Source: Pseudomonadota bacterium (GTDB taxonomy: Bacteria; Pseudomonadota; Alphaproteobacteria; Sphingomonadales; Sphingomonadaceae). Taken from it: DNA of 8,780 nucleotides. Location: assembly GCA_023426225.1 (NCBI GenBank), contig JAFABD010000024.1:1-8780 (forward strand). Direction: 5' to 3'. Of this stretch, positions 1 through 6,096 are shown in pieces (position 1 is the first letter of the stretch; each line of letters begins with the position of its first letter). Under the pieces are notes generated by a model. It was given only the letters and a program-made list of their open reading frames with translations, searched no databases and was not told the DNA's origin. The translations under genes were made by a program, and so were the position numbers.

Positions 1-189
1 GGGTTGCGCGGCGCGGGCGCGCTCGGCGGGCTCGTCATGCTGCCCTTCGCGGTGCCGCTGCTCATCTTCGGCGCCGGGGCGGGCGGCGATCAGCCGGGCG
101 CGATCAAGCTGCTCGGCGCGGTCAGCCTGCTGCTCGTCGCGGGGTGCCCGTTCGTCGCGGGGGCGGCGGTGCGGATGGGGCGGAGCTGA
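1..189 (+). CDS. ccmB: CcmB, heme exporter permease subunit (C-terminal part)
   Basis: The gene enters from outside the window; about 62 residues are readable in frame from base 1 to the TGA at 187-189. They form two hydrophobic segments, one with the sequence LVMLPFAVPLLIFGAGA and one running from AIKLLGAVSLLLVAG to AAVRMG. This matches the usual C-terminus of CcmB, the membrane subunit of the CcmAB transporter in system I cytochrome c maturation: an LP-F-PLLIFGAGA segment, a short loop, a final TM helix and a short basic end. A TTG at position 4 is not a real start, because the family is about 220 aa long and this is only its last quarter. The stop codon lies inside a pentanucleotide repeat, so slippage could change the last residues. 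The assignment rests on this short C-terminal piece only. Confidence 0.72.
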   Translation, partial: GLRGAGALGGLVMLPFAVPLLIFGAGAGGDQPGAIKLLGAVSLLLVAGCPFVAGAAVRMGRS

Positions 190-232
190 GCTGAGCTGCG
201 CTGCGCTGCGCTGGACCGCGCTGCGCTGCGTT
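183..232. repeat. Pentanucleotide tandem repeat at the ccmB stop
   Basis: Ten consecutive 5-base units can be read: GAGCT three times, GCGCT three times, a diverged GGACC, GCGCT twice, then GCGTT. The first units include the last Ser codon and the TGA stop of ccmB; the rest lies between the convergent ccmB and the gene ending at 260. No terminator hairpin with a T-run is visible here. Confidence 0.7.
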
Positions 233-259
233 GAGCGCCGCGCACGGCACCCCGGCGGA

Positions 260-562
260 TCAGGCCTCGGGCGGCAACTCGTCGCCATAGACGACCAGCG
301 CCGATCCCTCGGCGCGTGCGGTCGCGGCGGCGTCGGCGATCACCGGGTCGTCACCGACGCGCCCGGCGGGGACGGCCATCCCCTTTTCCAGCCGCACCAG
401 CATCCAGCCCGCGCCGATCGCGACGCCCGCCGCGCTGCGCTGCGCGGCCTCGAAATCGGGGGCGGTGACGAACACCAGCATCGCGTGCCGCCCGCCCGGC
501 CGGCGCCCCTCGGCGGTGTCGGCGATCGCCGTCGCCAGAAAGGCGAACAGCGGCGCGCTCAC
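260..562 (-). CDS. Conserved-type hypothetical protein, coupled to the methyltransferase
   Basis: The predicted protein has 100 aa. The start chosen is GTG at 560-562, which overlaps the TGA stop of the upstream methyltransferase (GTGA), the usual arrangement for translational coupling. A longer reading in this frame (to 829) would run through the methyltransferase and is a shadow. The N-terminus is Ala-rich (SAPLFAFLATAIADTAEG). A hydrophobic strand MLVFVTAPDF follows at about residues 28-37, then GAGWMLVRLEKGMAVP at about 50-65 and a C-terminal ALVVYGDELPPEA. I do not recognise a family, and there is no signal peptide or clear membrane helix. As the last gene of the thrC unit it may be an accessory to the methyltransferase, but that is inference from position alone. 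Confidence 0.6.
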   Translation of the reverse strand: MSAPLFAFLATAIADTAEGRRPGGRHAMLVFVTAPDFEAAQRSAAGVAIGAGWMLVRLEKGMAVPAGRVGDDPVIADAAATARAEGSALVVYGDELPPEA

Positions 563-1428
563 CGGCTCCACCGCGCAAAGATCGCGGTCGGCAGTTCCAG
601 CCCGCGCGCTTCCTCGCGCACGGTCAGCTCGCCCGCCTCGACGGTGCCGCCCTTGTCGGCCATCGCCTGGCGGACCAGCTCGCCGATCGCCAGCGCCGAC
701 ATCCGCACCGCATAGACCGTCAGGAACAGGAAGCGCGAGTTCGCATCGAGCAGCCTGGCCACGTCCTCGATCAGGCCGGGCAGGCCCTCTTCCAGCTTCC
801 ACACCTCGCCGTTCGGCCCGCGGCCCCATTTCGGGGGATCGAGGATGATGCCGTCATAACGGCGGCCGCGGCGTACCTCGCGCGCGGTGAATTTCATCGC
901 GTCGTCGATCATCCAGCGGATCGGCTTGTCGGCCATGCCCGAAAGCTGGGCGTTGGCCTTGCCCTCCATCACCGATTTCTTGGAGGCGTCGACATGCGTC
1001 ACCTTCGCGCCCGCCGCCGCCAGCGCCAGCGACCCGACGCCGGTATAGCCGAACAGGTTCATGCACTCAGGGCTGTCCATCCCGTCGATCCGGCCGCGCA
1101 TCCAGTCCCATACCGGCGCCATGTCGGGGAAAAAACCCAGGTGGCGGAACGGCGTCGTCTGCGCGGTGAAGCGGACCTCGCGCCATGCGAGCGGCCAGCC
1201 CTCGCGCGGCACCGGCTTCAGATATTGCCAGCGGCCGCCGCCGTCCTCGTCCGATCCGGGAACGAACTCGGCATGCGCGTCCCATTCGGCGGTCGCGGGC
1301 GCCCACATCGCCTGCGGCTCGGGGCGGATGAAGCGATACGCACCATAACGCTCGAGCTTGCGGCCATGGCCCGAATCGACCAGCCCATAGTCGCGCCACG
1401 GCTCGCCGGTGAGGGTGACGAGCTTCAT
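559..1428 (-). CDS. Class I SAM-dependent methyltransferase, RlmI-like (COG1092 type)
   Basis: The predicted protein has 289 aa. The Rossmann-fold motif I is NLFGYTGVGSLALAAAGA at about residues 124-141, followed by the acidic VDASK at about 146-150. Motif IV is ILDPPKWGRGPNGEVW at about 195-210. The DPPxxxR/G-type motif and the preceding HLGFFPDMAPVWDWM block match the COG1092 group that includes the rRNA m5C methyltransferase RlmI. The RlmI N-terminal PUA domain is absent; this shorter protein begins with a region of unknown role. The target is probably RNA, but the substrate cannot be read from the sequence. The ATG at 1426-1428 overlaps the thrC stop (ATGA), and the TGA overlaps the next gene's GTG, so the three genes are very likely co-transcribed. 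Confidence 0.85.
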   Translation of the reverse strand: MKLVTLTGEPWRDYGLVDSGHGRKLERYGAYRFIRPEPQAMWAPATAEWDAHAEFVPGSDEDGGGRWQYLKPVPREGWPLAWREVRFTAQTTPFRHLGFFPDMAPVWDWMRGRIDGMDSPECMNLFGYTGVGSLALAAAGAKVTHVDASKKSVMEGKANAQLSGMADKPIRWMIDDAMKFTAREVRRGRRYDGIILDPPKWGRGPNGEVWKLEEGLPGLIEDVARLLDANSRFLFLTVYAVRMSALAIGELVRQAMADKGGTVEAGELTVREEARGLELPTAIFARWSR

Positions 1429-2816
1429 GCCCGGGCGCGGGCGCGCTCGGCGATATAGCCGGTCACCGCCTCGAAGGTCGCGGGCAGCACGTCATAGCGC
1501 TCCTGCCGCTCGAACAGGTCGCCGACGCGGCGCGGCAGCACGGGGCGCACGCCCGTCGCGTGCTCGACGGCATCGGCGAACTTGGCGGCGTGCGCGGTCG
1601 CCAGCGTCACCACCGGCGTCGCCGGGTCGATCCCCGCGCGGCGCGCGGCGGCCAGCCCGATTGCGGTGTGCGGGTCGATCACCTGCCCGCTCTCGGCATG
1701 GGCGCGGCGCATCGCCTCGTTCATCGTGTCGGCGTCGATCGCGTCGCTGGTGAACAGCGCGGCGGCGCCGTCGCGCTGCGCGTTGGTCAGTTGCATCGCC
1801 CGCGTCGTCTCGAAACCCCGCATCTGCTCGGCGATCGGCGCGCCGGCCAGGTCGGCCAGCAGTCGCTCGAAGTTCGAGCTGACCTGGATGTCCATCGACG
1901 GCGCGGCGGTGGGGGTGACGGTGCCCGCCGAATAATCGCCCGCCGACAGCGCGCGGTGGAGGATGTCGTTGACGTTGGTCGCGACGATCAGCTTCGCCAC
2001 CGGCAGCCCCATCTGCGCCGCCACATAGCCCGCGAACACGTCGCCGAAATTGCCCGTCGGCACCGAAAAGGCGACCGGCCGCTCGGGCGCGCCCAGCCGG
2101 ACGGCGGCGTAGAAATAGTACACCACCTGCGCCATCAGCCGCGCCCAGTTGATCGAATTGACCGCGCTCAGCTGGAACCGCCCCGAAAAGCCGGGGTCGT
2201 TGAACATCGCCTTCACCAGCGCCTGCGCGTCGTCGAAGCTGCCCTCGATCGCGATGTTATAGACGTTGGGTGCCAGCACCGTCGTCATCTGGCGGCGCTG
2301 CACGTCCGACACGCGGCCCTTGGGGTGCAGCATGAAGATGTCGATGCCCTCGCGCCCCGCCACTGCGTCGATCGCCGCGCTGCCGGTGTCGCCCGACGTC
2401 GCGCCGACGATCGTCAGCTGCTGGTCGGTGCCGCGCAGGAACTTCTCGAACAACAGCCCCAGCAACTGCAACGCCACGTCCTTGAACGCCAGCGTCGGCC
2501 CGTGGAACAGCTCGAGCAGCCAGTGCTGCGCGTCGATCTGGACCAGCGGCGTCACCGCGGCATGCGCGAACCGGCCATAGGCCTCGCGGCACAGCGTGCG
2601 CAGTTCGTCCGCGTCCAGGTCGCCCGCGACAAAGGGCTGCATCACGCGCACCGCGGTCTCGACATAATCGAGCCCCGCCATCGCCGCGATCGCCTCGCCG
2701 CTCAGCCGCGGCCAGCTCTCGGGAACGTAAAGGCCGCCGTCGCTGGCAAGCCCGGTAAGGGTGACGTCCCGAAAGCCCAGCCTGGGCGCGGCGCCGCGGG
2801 TGCTGTGATACTGCAT
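1425..2816 (-). CDS. thrC: Threonine synthase
   Basis: The protein has 463 aa, the size of the longer ThrC class. It converts O-phospho-L-homoserine to L-threonine with pyridoxal phosphate, in the cytoplasm, as the last step of threonine synthesis. The N-terminus MQYHSTRG and the DGGLYVPESWP block at about residues 26-36 are typical of the family. The PLP-binding Lys is K112 in ELFHGPTLAFKD. A SGDTGSAAIDAV segment around residues 140-151 and the later SVPTGNFGD loop bind phosphate and cofactor. The start ATG at 2814-2816 gives the family N-terminus; only a weak purine-rich site precedes it. The stop overlaps the methyltransferase start by four bases. The divergent neighbour trhO begins 139 bases away. 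Confidence 0.96.
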   Translation of the reverse strand: MQYHSTRGAAPRLGFRDVTLTGLASDGGLYVPESWPRLSGEAIAAMAGLDYVETAVRVMQPFVAGDLDADELRTLCREAYGRFAHAAVTPLVQIDAQHWLLELFHGPTLAFKDVALQLLGLLFEKFLRGTDQQLTIVGATSGDTGSAAIDAVAGREGIDIFMLHPKGRVSDVQRRQMTTVLAPNVYNIAIEGSFDDAQALVKAMFNDPGFSGRFQLSAVNSINWARLMAQVVYYFYAAVRLGAPERPVAFSVPTGNFGDVFAGYVAAQMGLPVAKLIVATNVNDILHRALSAGDYSAGTVTPTAAPSMDIQVSSNFERLLADLAGAPIAEQMRGFETTRAMQLTNAQRDGAAALFTSDAIDADTMNEAMRRAHAESGQVIDPHTAIGLAAARRAGIDPATPVVTLATAHAAKFADAVEHATGVRPVLPRRVGDLFERQERYDVLPATFEAVTGYIAERARARA

Positions 2817-2955
2817 GATCGCCCGCGTTACCCGGCGGGGCGGGGGACGACAAGATAGCTCTGCTTGCCCCCGCGCCGCCTGCGGGACAGGGTGCGCCGC
2901 CGCGCGGGCCGCGCGGACATCGCCATCGCGCGCGAAACGCGCTACAGCGCCGCCG

Positions 2956-3921
2956 ATGAACGATCTTGCGCAGCATGTGCCCGCGCTGCCGGTCTGTGTG
3001 GCGGCGCTCTACCAGTTTACCCGGTTCGACGATCCTGCGGCCCTGCGCGGCCCGCTCGCGCGGCTGTGCGTCGCGCAGGGCGTGCGCGGCACGCTCCTCC
3101 TCGCCCGCGAAGGCGTCAACGGCACGATCGCGGGCAGCGACGACGCGATCGCCGCGGTGCTCGACCATCTGCGCGGCCTGCCCGGCTGCGCGACGCTCGA
3201 CGTCAAATATTCGCGCGCGCCCGACCTGCCCTTCCACCGCATGAAGGTGCGGCTCAAGCGCGAGATCGTCACCATGGGCGAGCCCGATGTCGATCCGCGC
3301 GCGATCGTCGGAACCTATGTCGCCCCCGCCGAATGGAACGCGCTGATCGCCGATCCCGACACCGTCGTCATCGACACGCGCAACGATTACGAGGTCGCCG
3401 CCGGCACCTTCCGCGGCGCGGTCGATCCGCACACGCACAGCTTCCGCGAATTCCCCGCCTGGTTCCGCGCGCATCGCGACGAGCTGCTCGGCACCGGCGA
3501 CCGTCCGCGCCGCGTCGCGATGTTCTGCACCGGCGGCATCCGCTGCGAAAAGTCGACCGCCTTCCTCAAGGCCGAGGGCGTCGACGAGGTCTGTCACCTC
3601 AAGGGCGGCATCCTCAAATATCTCGAAACCGTGCCCCCCGAACAAAGCCTGTGGCAGGGCGAATGCTTCGTGTTCGATCAGCGCGTCACCGTCGGCCACG
3701 GCCTCGCCCCGGGCAGCTTCGCGCTGTGCCACGCCTGTCGCCGCCCGGTCAGCGCCGCCGATCGCCGCTCGCCGCTCTACGAGGAGGGGGTGTCGTGCCC
3801 CGCCTGCCATGCCGAGCGCACCGATGCCCAGCGCGCGCGCTACCGCGAACGCCATCGCCAGCAATGCTTCGCCGCCACGCGGGGCGAGGCGCATATCGGC
3901 GCCCGGCCGCCGGCGCGCTGA
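2956..3921 (+). CDS. trhO: tRNA uridine(34) hydroxylase, rhodanese-domain (TrhO/YceA family)
   Basis: The protein has 321 aa. TrhO makes 5-hydroxyuridine at the wobble position of tRNAs using molecular oxygen. An N-terminal ferredoxin-like acylphosphatase-type domain (about residues 13-105) contains GTLLLAREGVNGTIAG and YSRAPDLPFHRMKVRLKREIV. The rhodanese domain (about 120-228) has VIDTRNDYE at 138-146 and the loop FCTGGIRCEKS with C191 and C197. A C-terminal Cys cluster, C258/C261 and C281/C284, looks like a metal-binding knuckle and is usual in the family. I chose the ATG at 2956 because it gives the family N-terminus; the frame stays open upstream to 2815 but that part has no homology-like sequence. 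No clear Shine-Dalgarno is seen, so the transcript may have a short leader. Confidence 0.93.
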   Translation: MNDLAQHVPALPVCVAALYQFTRFDDPAALRGPLARLCVAQGVRGTLLLAREGVNGTIAGSDDAIAAVLDHLRGLPGCATLDVKYSRAPDLPFHRMKVRLKREIVTMGEPDVDPRAIVGTYVAPAEWNALIADPDTVVIDTRNDYEVAAGTFRGAVDPHTHSFREFPAWFRAHRDELLGTGDRPRRVAMFCTGGIRCEKSTAFLKAEGVDEVCHLKGGILKYLETVPPEQSLWQGECFVFDQRVTVGHGLAPGSFALCHACRRPVSAADRRSPLYEEGVSCPACHAERTDAQRARYRERHRQQCFAATRGEAHIGARPPAR

Positions 3922-3933
3922 CCCGGCCGCGCG

Positions 3934-4995
3934 CTATCCGGGCAGCATCCCCGCCGCGCGGAACCATGCCGCCGCGTCGCGCAGCGTCTCGGTGACGGGG
4001 CGAAAGGCAAGCCCCAGCTCGCGCGCGCTCTTGGCCGAGGCATAGCGCGATCGGTCGTCCTCGCGCGCCACGGTGCGCGCCATCGCCCAGCTCAGCAGCA
4101 CCGGCCGCCCCGTCGCGCGGGCATAGCCCTCATATCCCGCCGCGATCAGGTGCATCAGCCACAACGGCATCGCGCGGCGCGGCGGCGTCGCGCCGGTCGC
4201 CGCGGCGATCATCGGCACCAGCTCGGCCATCGTCATGTGCCGCCCCGCCGCCAGATAGCGTTCGCCGCGCCGGCCCTTCGCCGCCGCCAGGATCATCGCC
4301 TGCGCCACGTCGCGCGCATCGACGACCGAAAACGACCCCGGCGGCACGCCCGGCAGCCGCGCCAGCGCGACGTCGATCACCGTCTGCCCGGCCGAAGTCG
4401 GGCCGCCGTCGCCCGGGCCGTGCATCCATCCGGGCAGCACCATCGCCGCCCAGAAATCGGGATGCGCGTCCAGAAAGGCAAGCACCGCGCGATCGGCCAG
4501 GATCTTGCTGCGGTAATAATCGTCGGCGTCGCTTTCGGCGCGCAGCATCGTCTCGTCGATCACCGCGCCGCGCGGCCCGTGCAGCACCGCGACCGAACTG
4601 GTGTGCACCAGCCGCCGCACCCCCGCGCGATATGCCGCGTCGAGCAGGTCGCGCGTCCCCGCGACATTGACGGCCTCCAGCATCGGCCAGTGGCGTCCGC
4701 CCTTGTACGAATCGCGGAAATAGGCGGCGGTGTGGAACACCGTGTCCACCCCCGTCAGCGCGGCGGCAAAGCCGCGCACGTCGCGCATGTCGCCCGCGAC
4801 GATTTCCACCGCCGGGTCGGTGATCTGCCGCCGCGCCTTGTCGGGCGATCGCGCCAGCGCGCGCACCCGCCATCCCTCGGCAATCAGCGCGCGCACCAGG
4901 TTGCCGCCCAGCAATCCCGTCGCGCCCGTCACAAAGGCCGTCGGCGGGGCGCCCGCTGCGGGGGCGCCGGGGGCCGGATCGTCGATCATCGTCAT
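3934..4995 (-). CDS. NAD(P)-dependent epimerase/reductase, extended SDR family
   Basis: The protein has 353 aa from the ATG at 4993-4995. The nucleotide-binding motif is TGATGLLGG at residues 23-31. A VDTVFHTAA segment lies at 83-91, the catalytic region HTSSVAV starts at 131, and the active-site YxxxK is Y160-K164 in DDYYRSK. This is the architecture of extended SDRs of the dihydroflavonol-4-reductase/HpnA-like group; the substrate is not predictable. The open frame extends to an ATG at 5040, but that codon lies inside the promoter/operator (5023-5053), so it cannot be the start. A GGAG at about 4998-5001 sits very close to the 4995 ATG and eight bases before a second in-frame ATG (4989), which may be the true start. 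The gene is divergent from a MerR regulator and very likely under its control. It ends 12 bases from the convergent trhO stop. Confidence 0.85.
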   Translation of the reverse strand: MTMIDDPAPGAPAAGAPPTAFVTGATGLLGGNLVRALIAEGWRVRALARSPDKARRQITDPAVEIVAGDMRDVRGFAAALTGVDTVFHTAAYFRDSYKGGRHWPMLEAVNVAGTRDLLDAAYRAGVRRLVHTSSVAVLHGPRGAVIDETMLRAESDADDYYRSKILADRAVLAFLDAHPDFWAAMVLPGWMHGPGDGGPTSAGQTVIDVALARLPGVPPGSFSVVDARDVAQAMILAAAKGRRGERYLAAGRHMTMAELVPMIAAATGATPPRRAMPLWLMHLIAAGYEGYARATGRPVLLSWAMARTVAREDDRSRYASAKSARELGLAFRPVTETLRDAAAWFRAAGMLPG

Positions 4996-5022
4996 TGCTC
5001 CACATCCATCAGGGGAGCCGGC

Positions 5023-5053
5023 TCCATAAGAGTGGACCATGGTCCATGGTCAA
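5023..5053 (-). promoter_or_regulatory. MerR-type promoter/operator for the SDR gene (19-bp spacer with palindrome)
   Basis: Read on the minus strand, TTGACC (5053-5048) serves as -35 and TATGGA (5028-5023) as -10, with exactly 19 bases between. The spacer contains the perfect 14-bp palindrome TGGACCATGGTCCA (5033-5046). An over-long 19-20 bp spacer holding a dyad is the hallmark of promoters activated by MerR-family proteins through DNA distortion, and a MerR gene starts about 130 bases away on the other strand. Transcription would begin around 5010-5016, just upstream of the ATGs at 4995 and 4989. The -10 hexamer is a weak match to consensus, as expected for an activator-dependent promoter. 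The same palindrome could also serve autoregulation of merR. Confidence 0.7.
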
Positions 5054-5069
5054 GGCACTATCGACGGGG

Positions 5070-5090
5070 CCGCCGGGACCGGACCGGCGG
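5070..5090. repeat. GC-rich inverted repeat in the merR leader
   Basis: CCGCCGG at 5070-5076 and CCGGCGG at 5084-5090 form a perfect 7-bp stem with a 7-base loop. There is no T-run after it, so it is not a typical terminator. It lies between the operator and the heptad repeat, in the presumed leader of merR. Confidence 0.45.
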
Positions 5091-5097
5091 ACCCGAC

Positions 5098-5146
5098 CAA
5101 CGGGCAACGACCAACGGGCAACGGACAACGGGCAACGCGCAACGGC
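5098..5146. repeat. Heptanucleotide tandem repeat, seven copies of CAACGNN
   Basis: Seven units in perfect 7-base register can be read: CAACGGG, CAACGAC, CAACGGG, CAACGGA, CAACGGG, CAACGCG, CAACGGC. The CAACG core is invariant and only the last two bases vary, with CAACGGG in alternate positions, so a 14-base period is also visible. The tract ends 32 bases before the merR start. It is probably part of the untranslated leader; its function is unknown. Confidence 0.85.
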
Positions 5147-5178
5147 GCCGCCCGCGCGGGCCAAAAGGGGGAATGCAC

Positions 5179-5613
5179 ATGCTGATCGGCGAATTCGCGC
5201 GGCGGACGGGGCTCAGCCACGACACGGTGCGCTTCTATGTGCGCAAGGGGCTGCTCGCGCCGCAATCGGGCGCGCGCGGCGGGCGCAATCCGTATCAGAT
5301 CTTCAGCGAACGCGACGTCTCGACCGCATGGATGATCCGCTTCGCCCAGTCGCTCGGCATGCCGCTGCGCGAGGTCGCCGAAATCGCGCGCGAACTGCTC
5401 GCCGACGGCCTCGCGCCCGAACGCGAGATCGCGATCATCGACACCCAGCTCGCCCGCCTCGAACAAAAGGCCGCCGATCTCGCCTCGCTGCTCGCCTATC
5501 TGCGCGACAAGCGCGACTGGATGGCGCGCGGCAAACCCGGCGACGAACCCCGCTTCACCACCGCCGCCCCTTGCCTCGCCGACATCGCGCCGGCGGTAGA
5601 ACCGATGGCATAG
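5179..5613 (+). CDS. MerR-family transcriptional regulator
   Basis: The protein has 144 aa from the ATG at 5179; starting at the ATG at 5173 would add two residues. The second ATG gives the canonical MerR beginning (MLIGEFARRTGLSHDTVRFYVRKGLL) and sits eight bases after the G-run at 5167-5171, whereas the first is too close to it. The winged helix-turn-helix covers about residues 1-70, including RNPYQIFSERDV and the recognition region with SLGMPLREVAEI. A coiled-coil dimerisation helix follows (about 82-118). The short C-terminal effector region has a single Cys (C132 in TTAAPCLADI), which does not form a recognisable metal site. The likely target is the divergent SDR reductase promoter at 5023-5053, which has the spacing this family needs. 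The inducer is unknown. Confidence 0.9.
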   Translation: MLIGEFARRTGLSHDTVRFYVRKGLLAPQSGARGGRNPYQIFSERDVSTAWMIRFAQSLGMPLREVAEIARELLADGLAPEREIAIIDTQLARLEQKAADLASLLAYLRDKRDWMARGKPGDEPRFTTAAPCLADIAPAVEPMA

Positions 5614-5688
5614 CCACGCCGGGCACCGGCATCATGGCCGTGAGCCCGCCCCGTGATCGACCGAGACAGTGATCCGCACCCCTTTTTT
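5614..5688. other. Short intergenic stretch between merR and the mobile element
   Basis: A small hairpin, GCCGG (5618-5622) / CCGGC (5626-5630), lies just after the merR stop but has no T-run. A T6 run at 5683-5688 touches the left terminal repeat. I see no coding capacity and no remnant of the 3' half of the IS5-family gene found at the other end of the element. Confidence 0.4.
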
Positions 5689-5712
5689 GCGATTATATAG
5701 TTTGCAAACACG
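5689..5712 (+). repeat. Left terminal inverted repeat (24 bp)
   Basis: The sequence starts GCGATTATATAG and ends TTTGCAAACACG. It matches the reverse complement of 8174-8197 at 23 of 24 positions; the only difference is base 12 (G here, C in the right repeat). It contains the perfect 10-bp palindrome GTTTGCAAAC (5700-5709) and a -10-like TATAGT (5696-5701) facing the Cas2-like gene. Confidence 0.88.
5696..5701 (+). promoter_or_regulatory. Possible -10 element in the left terminal repeat
   Basis: TATAGT matches the sigma-70 -10 consensus at five of six bases and points toward the Cas2-like gene 70 bases downstream. No convincing -35 is seen at the right distance, so this is only a candidate. 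Confidence 0.25.
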
Positions 5713-5770
5713 CTCGACTCTGGGGTCGAACCGAGTCAACCTCCCCCAATCGCCAAAACGGGAGGGATGC

Positions 5771-6064
5771 ATGCCTTGGTACGCTGTCAGCTATGATCTG
5801 CGGAAAGAGTACAGTCCCGAGGCTTGGGAGCGTGTCGGCACCGCCCTACGGACGGCATTCGATTGGTGCACGCCGCTTTATAGCTTCTGGGTCATCGAGA
5901 CAGGTCTTACCCCATCGGGGGTCATAAGCGCCCTTTTGAACGTCGGCGCTATTGACGATGACGACGGGATCGTGGTGCTTGAAATCACAGGCAAGGGTGA
6001 TTTTCGCAGGGTCAAGGACCAAAGCTGCGCGGATTGGCTCAACTCTCATATAACTCGCTCCTGA
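5771..6064 (+). CDS. Stand-alone Cas2/SinR-like small protein
   Basis: The protein has 97 aa. The start is fixed by a strong GGAGG (5761-5765) five bases before the ATG; the open frame upstream crosses the terminal repeat and is not coding. The N-terminus MPWYAVSYDLRK resembles the first beta-strand of the Cas2/VapD/SinR ferredoxin-like fold, with the conserved Asp at D9. A helix follows (about 16-30), then a second strand TPLYSFWVIETG (34-45), helix TPSGVISALLNVG (47-59) and IDDDDGIVVLEITG (61-74). This beta-alpha-beta pattern ending in a D-rich turn and a VVLEITG strand matches small SinR/Cas2-like proteins outside CRISPR loci. VapD relatives are endoribonucleases, but activity here is not shown. 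No CRISPR array, cas1 or other cas gene is in the window. It is a passenger gene of the element. Confidence 0.68.
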   Translation: MPWYAVSYDLRKEYSPEAWERVGTALRTAFDWCTPLYSFWVIETGLTPSGVISALLNVGAIDDDDGIVVLEITGKGDFRRVKDQSCADWLNSHITRS

Positions 6065-6069
6065 TACGA

Positions 6070-6096
6070 AAAAGCCCGCTCAATCGGCGGGCTTTT
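6070..6096. terminator. Bidirectional intrinsic terminator
   Basis: A perfect 10-bp stem, AAAAGCCCGC (6070-6079) and GCGGGCTTTT (6087-6096) with a 7-base loop, is flanked by A/T runs on both sides. It can end transcription of the Cas2-like gene (+) and of the antitoxin/toxin/50-aa operon (-). The stop codon of the 50-aa gene (6080-6082) lies in the loop. Confidence 0.88.

Noticed and set aside
260..829. The longer 189-aa version of the small gene after the methyltransferase
   Set aside because: The upstream part runs through the methyltransferase in a different frame and is Arg/Gly-rich nonsense; the GTG at 562 with a GTGA overlap is the plausible start.
1560..2858. A 432-codon plus-strand open frame opposite thrC
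   Set aside because: Arg/His-rich low-complexity translation typical of the antisense of a high-GC gene; thrC is unmistakable.
2257..3894. A 545-codon open frame on the minus strand across trhO and the thrC start
   Set aside because: It is a GC-rich shadow. trhO on the other strand and thrC in another frame have clear family motifs, and this frame has none until it slips into out-of-frame thrC.
3912..3936. A terminator between the convergent trhO and reductase genes
   Set aside because: GCGCGC runs can pair, but there is no T-run on either strand and the spacing is only 12 bases.
4996..5040. An extra 15 residues at the N-terminus of the SDR reductase (start at 5040)
   Set aside because: That ATG is within the -35/-10 spacer of the gene's own promoter, so it would not be transcribed; the peptide also does not resemble an SDR N-terminus.
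5716..5737. A tRNA-like T-arm (GGTTCGACCCC on the minus strand)
   Set aside because: No acceptor, D or anticodon arms can be drawn around it, and the stem needs a bulge. It is at most a small imperfect hairpin in the leader of the Cas2-like gene.
5771..6064. A CRISPR-Cas adaptation locus because of the Cas2-like protein
   Set aside because: No direct-repeat array, cas1 or other cas gene is visible anywhere in the window.
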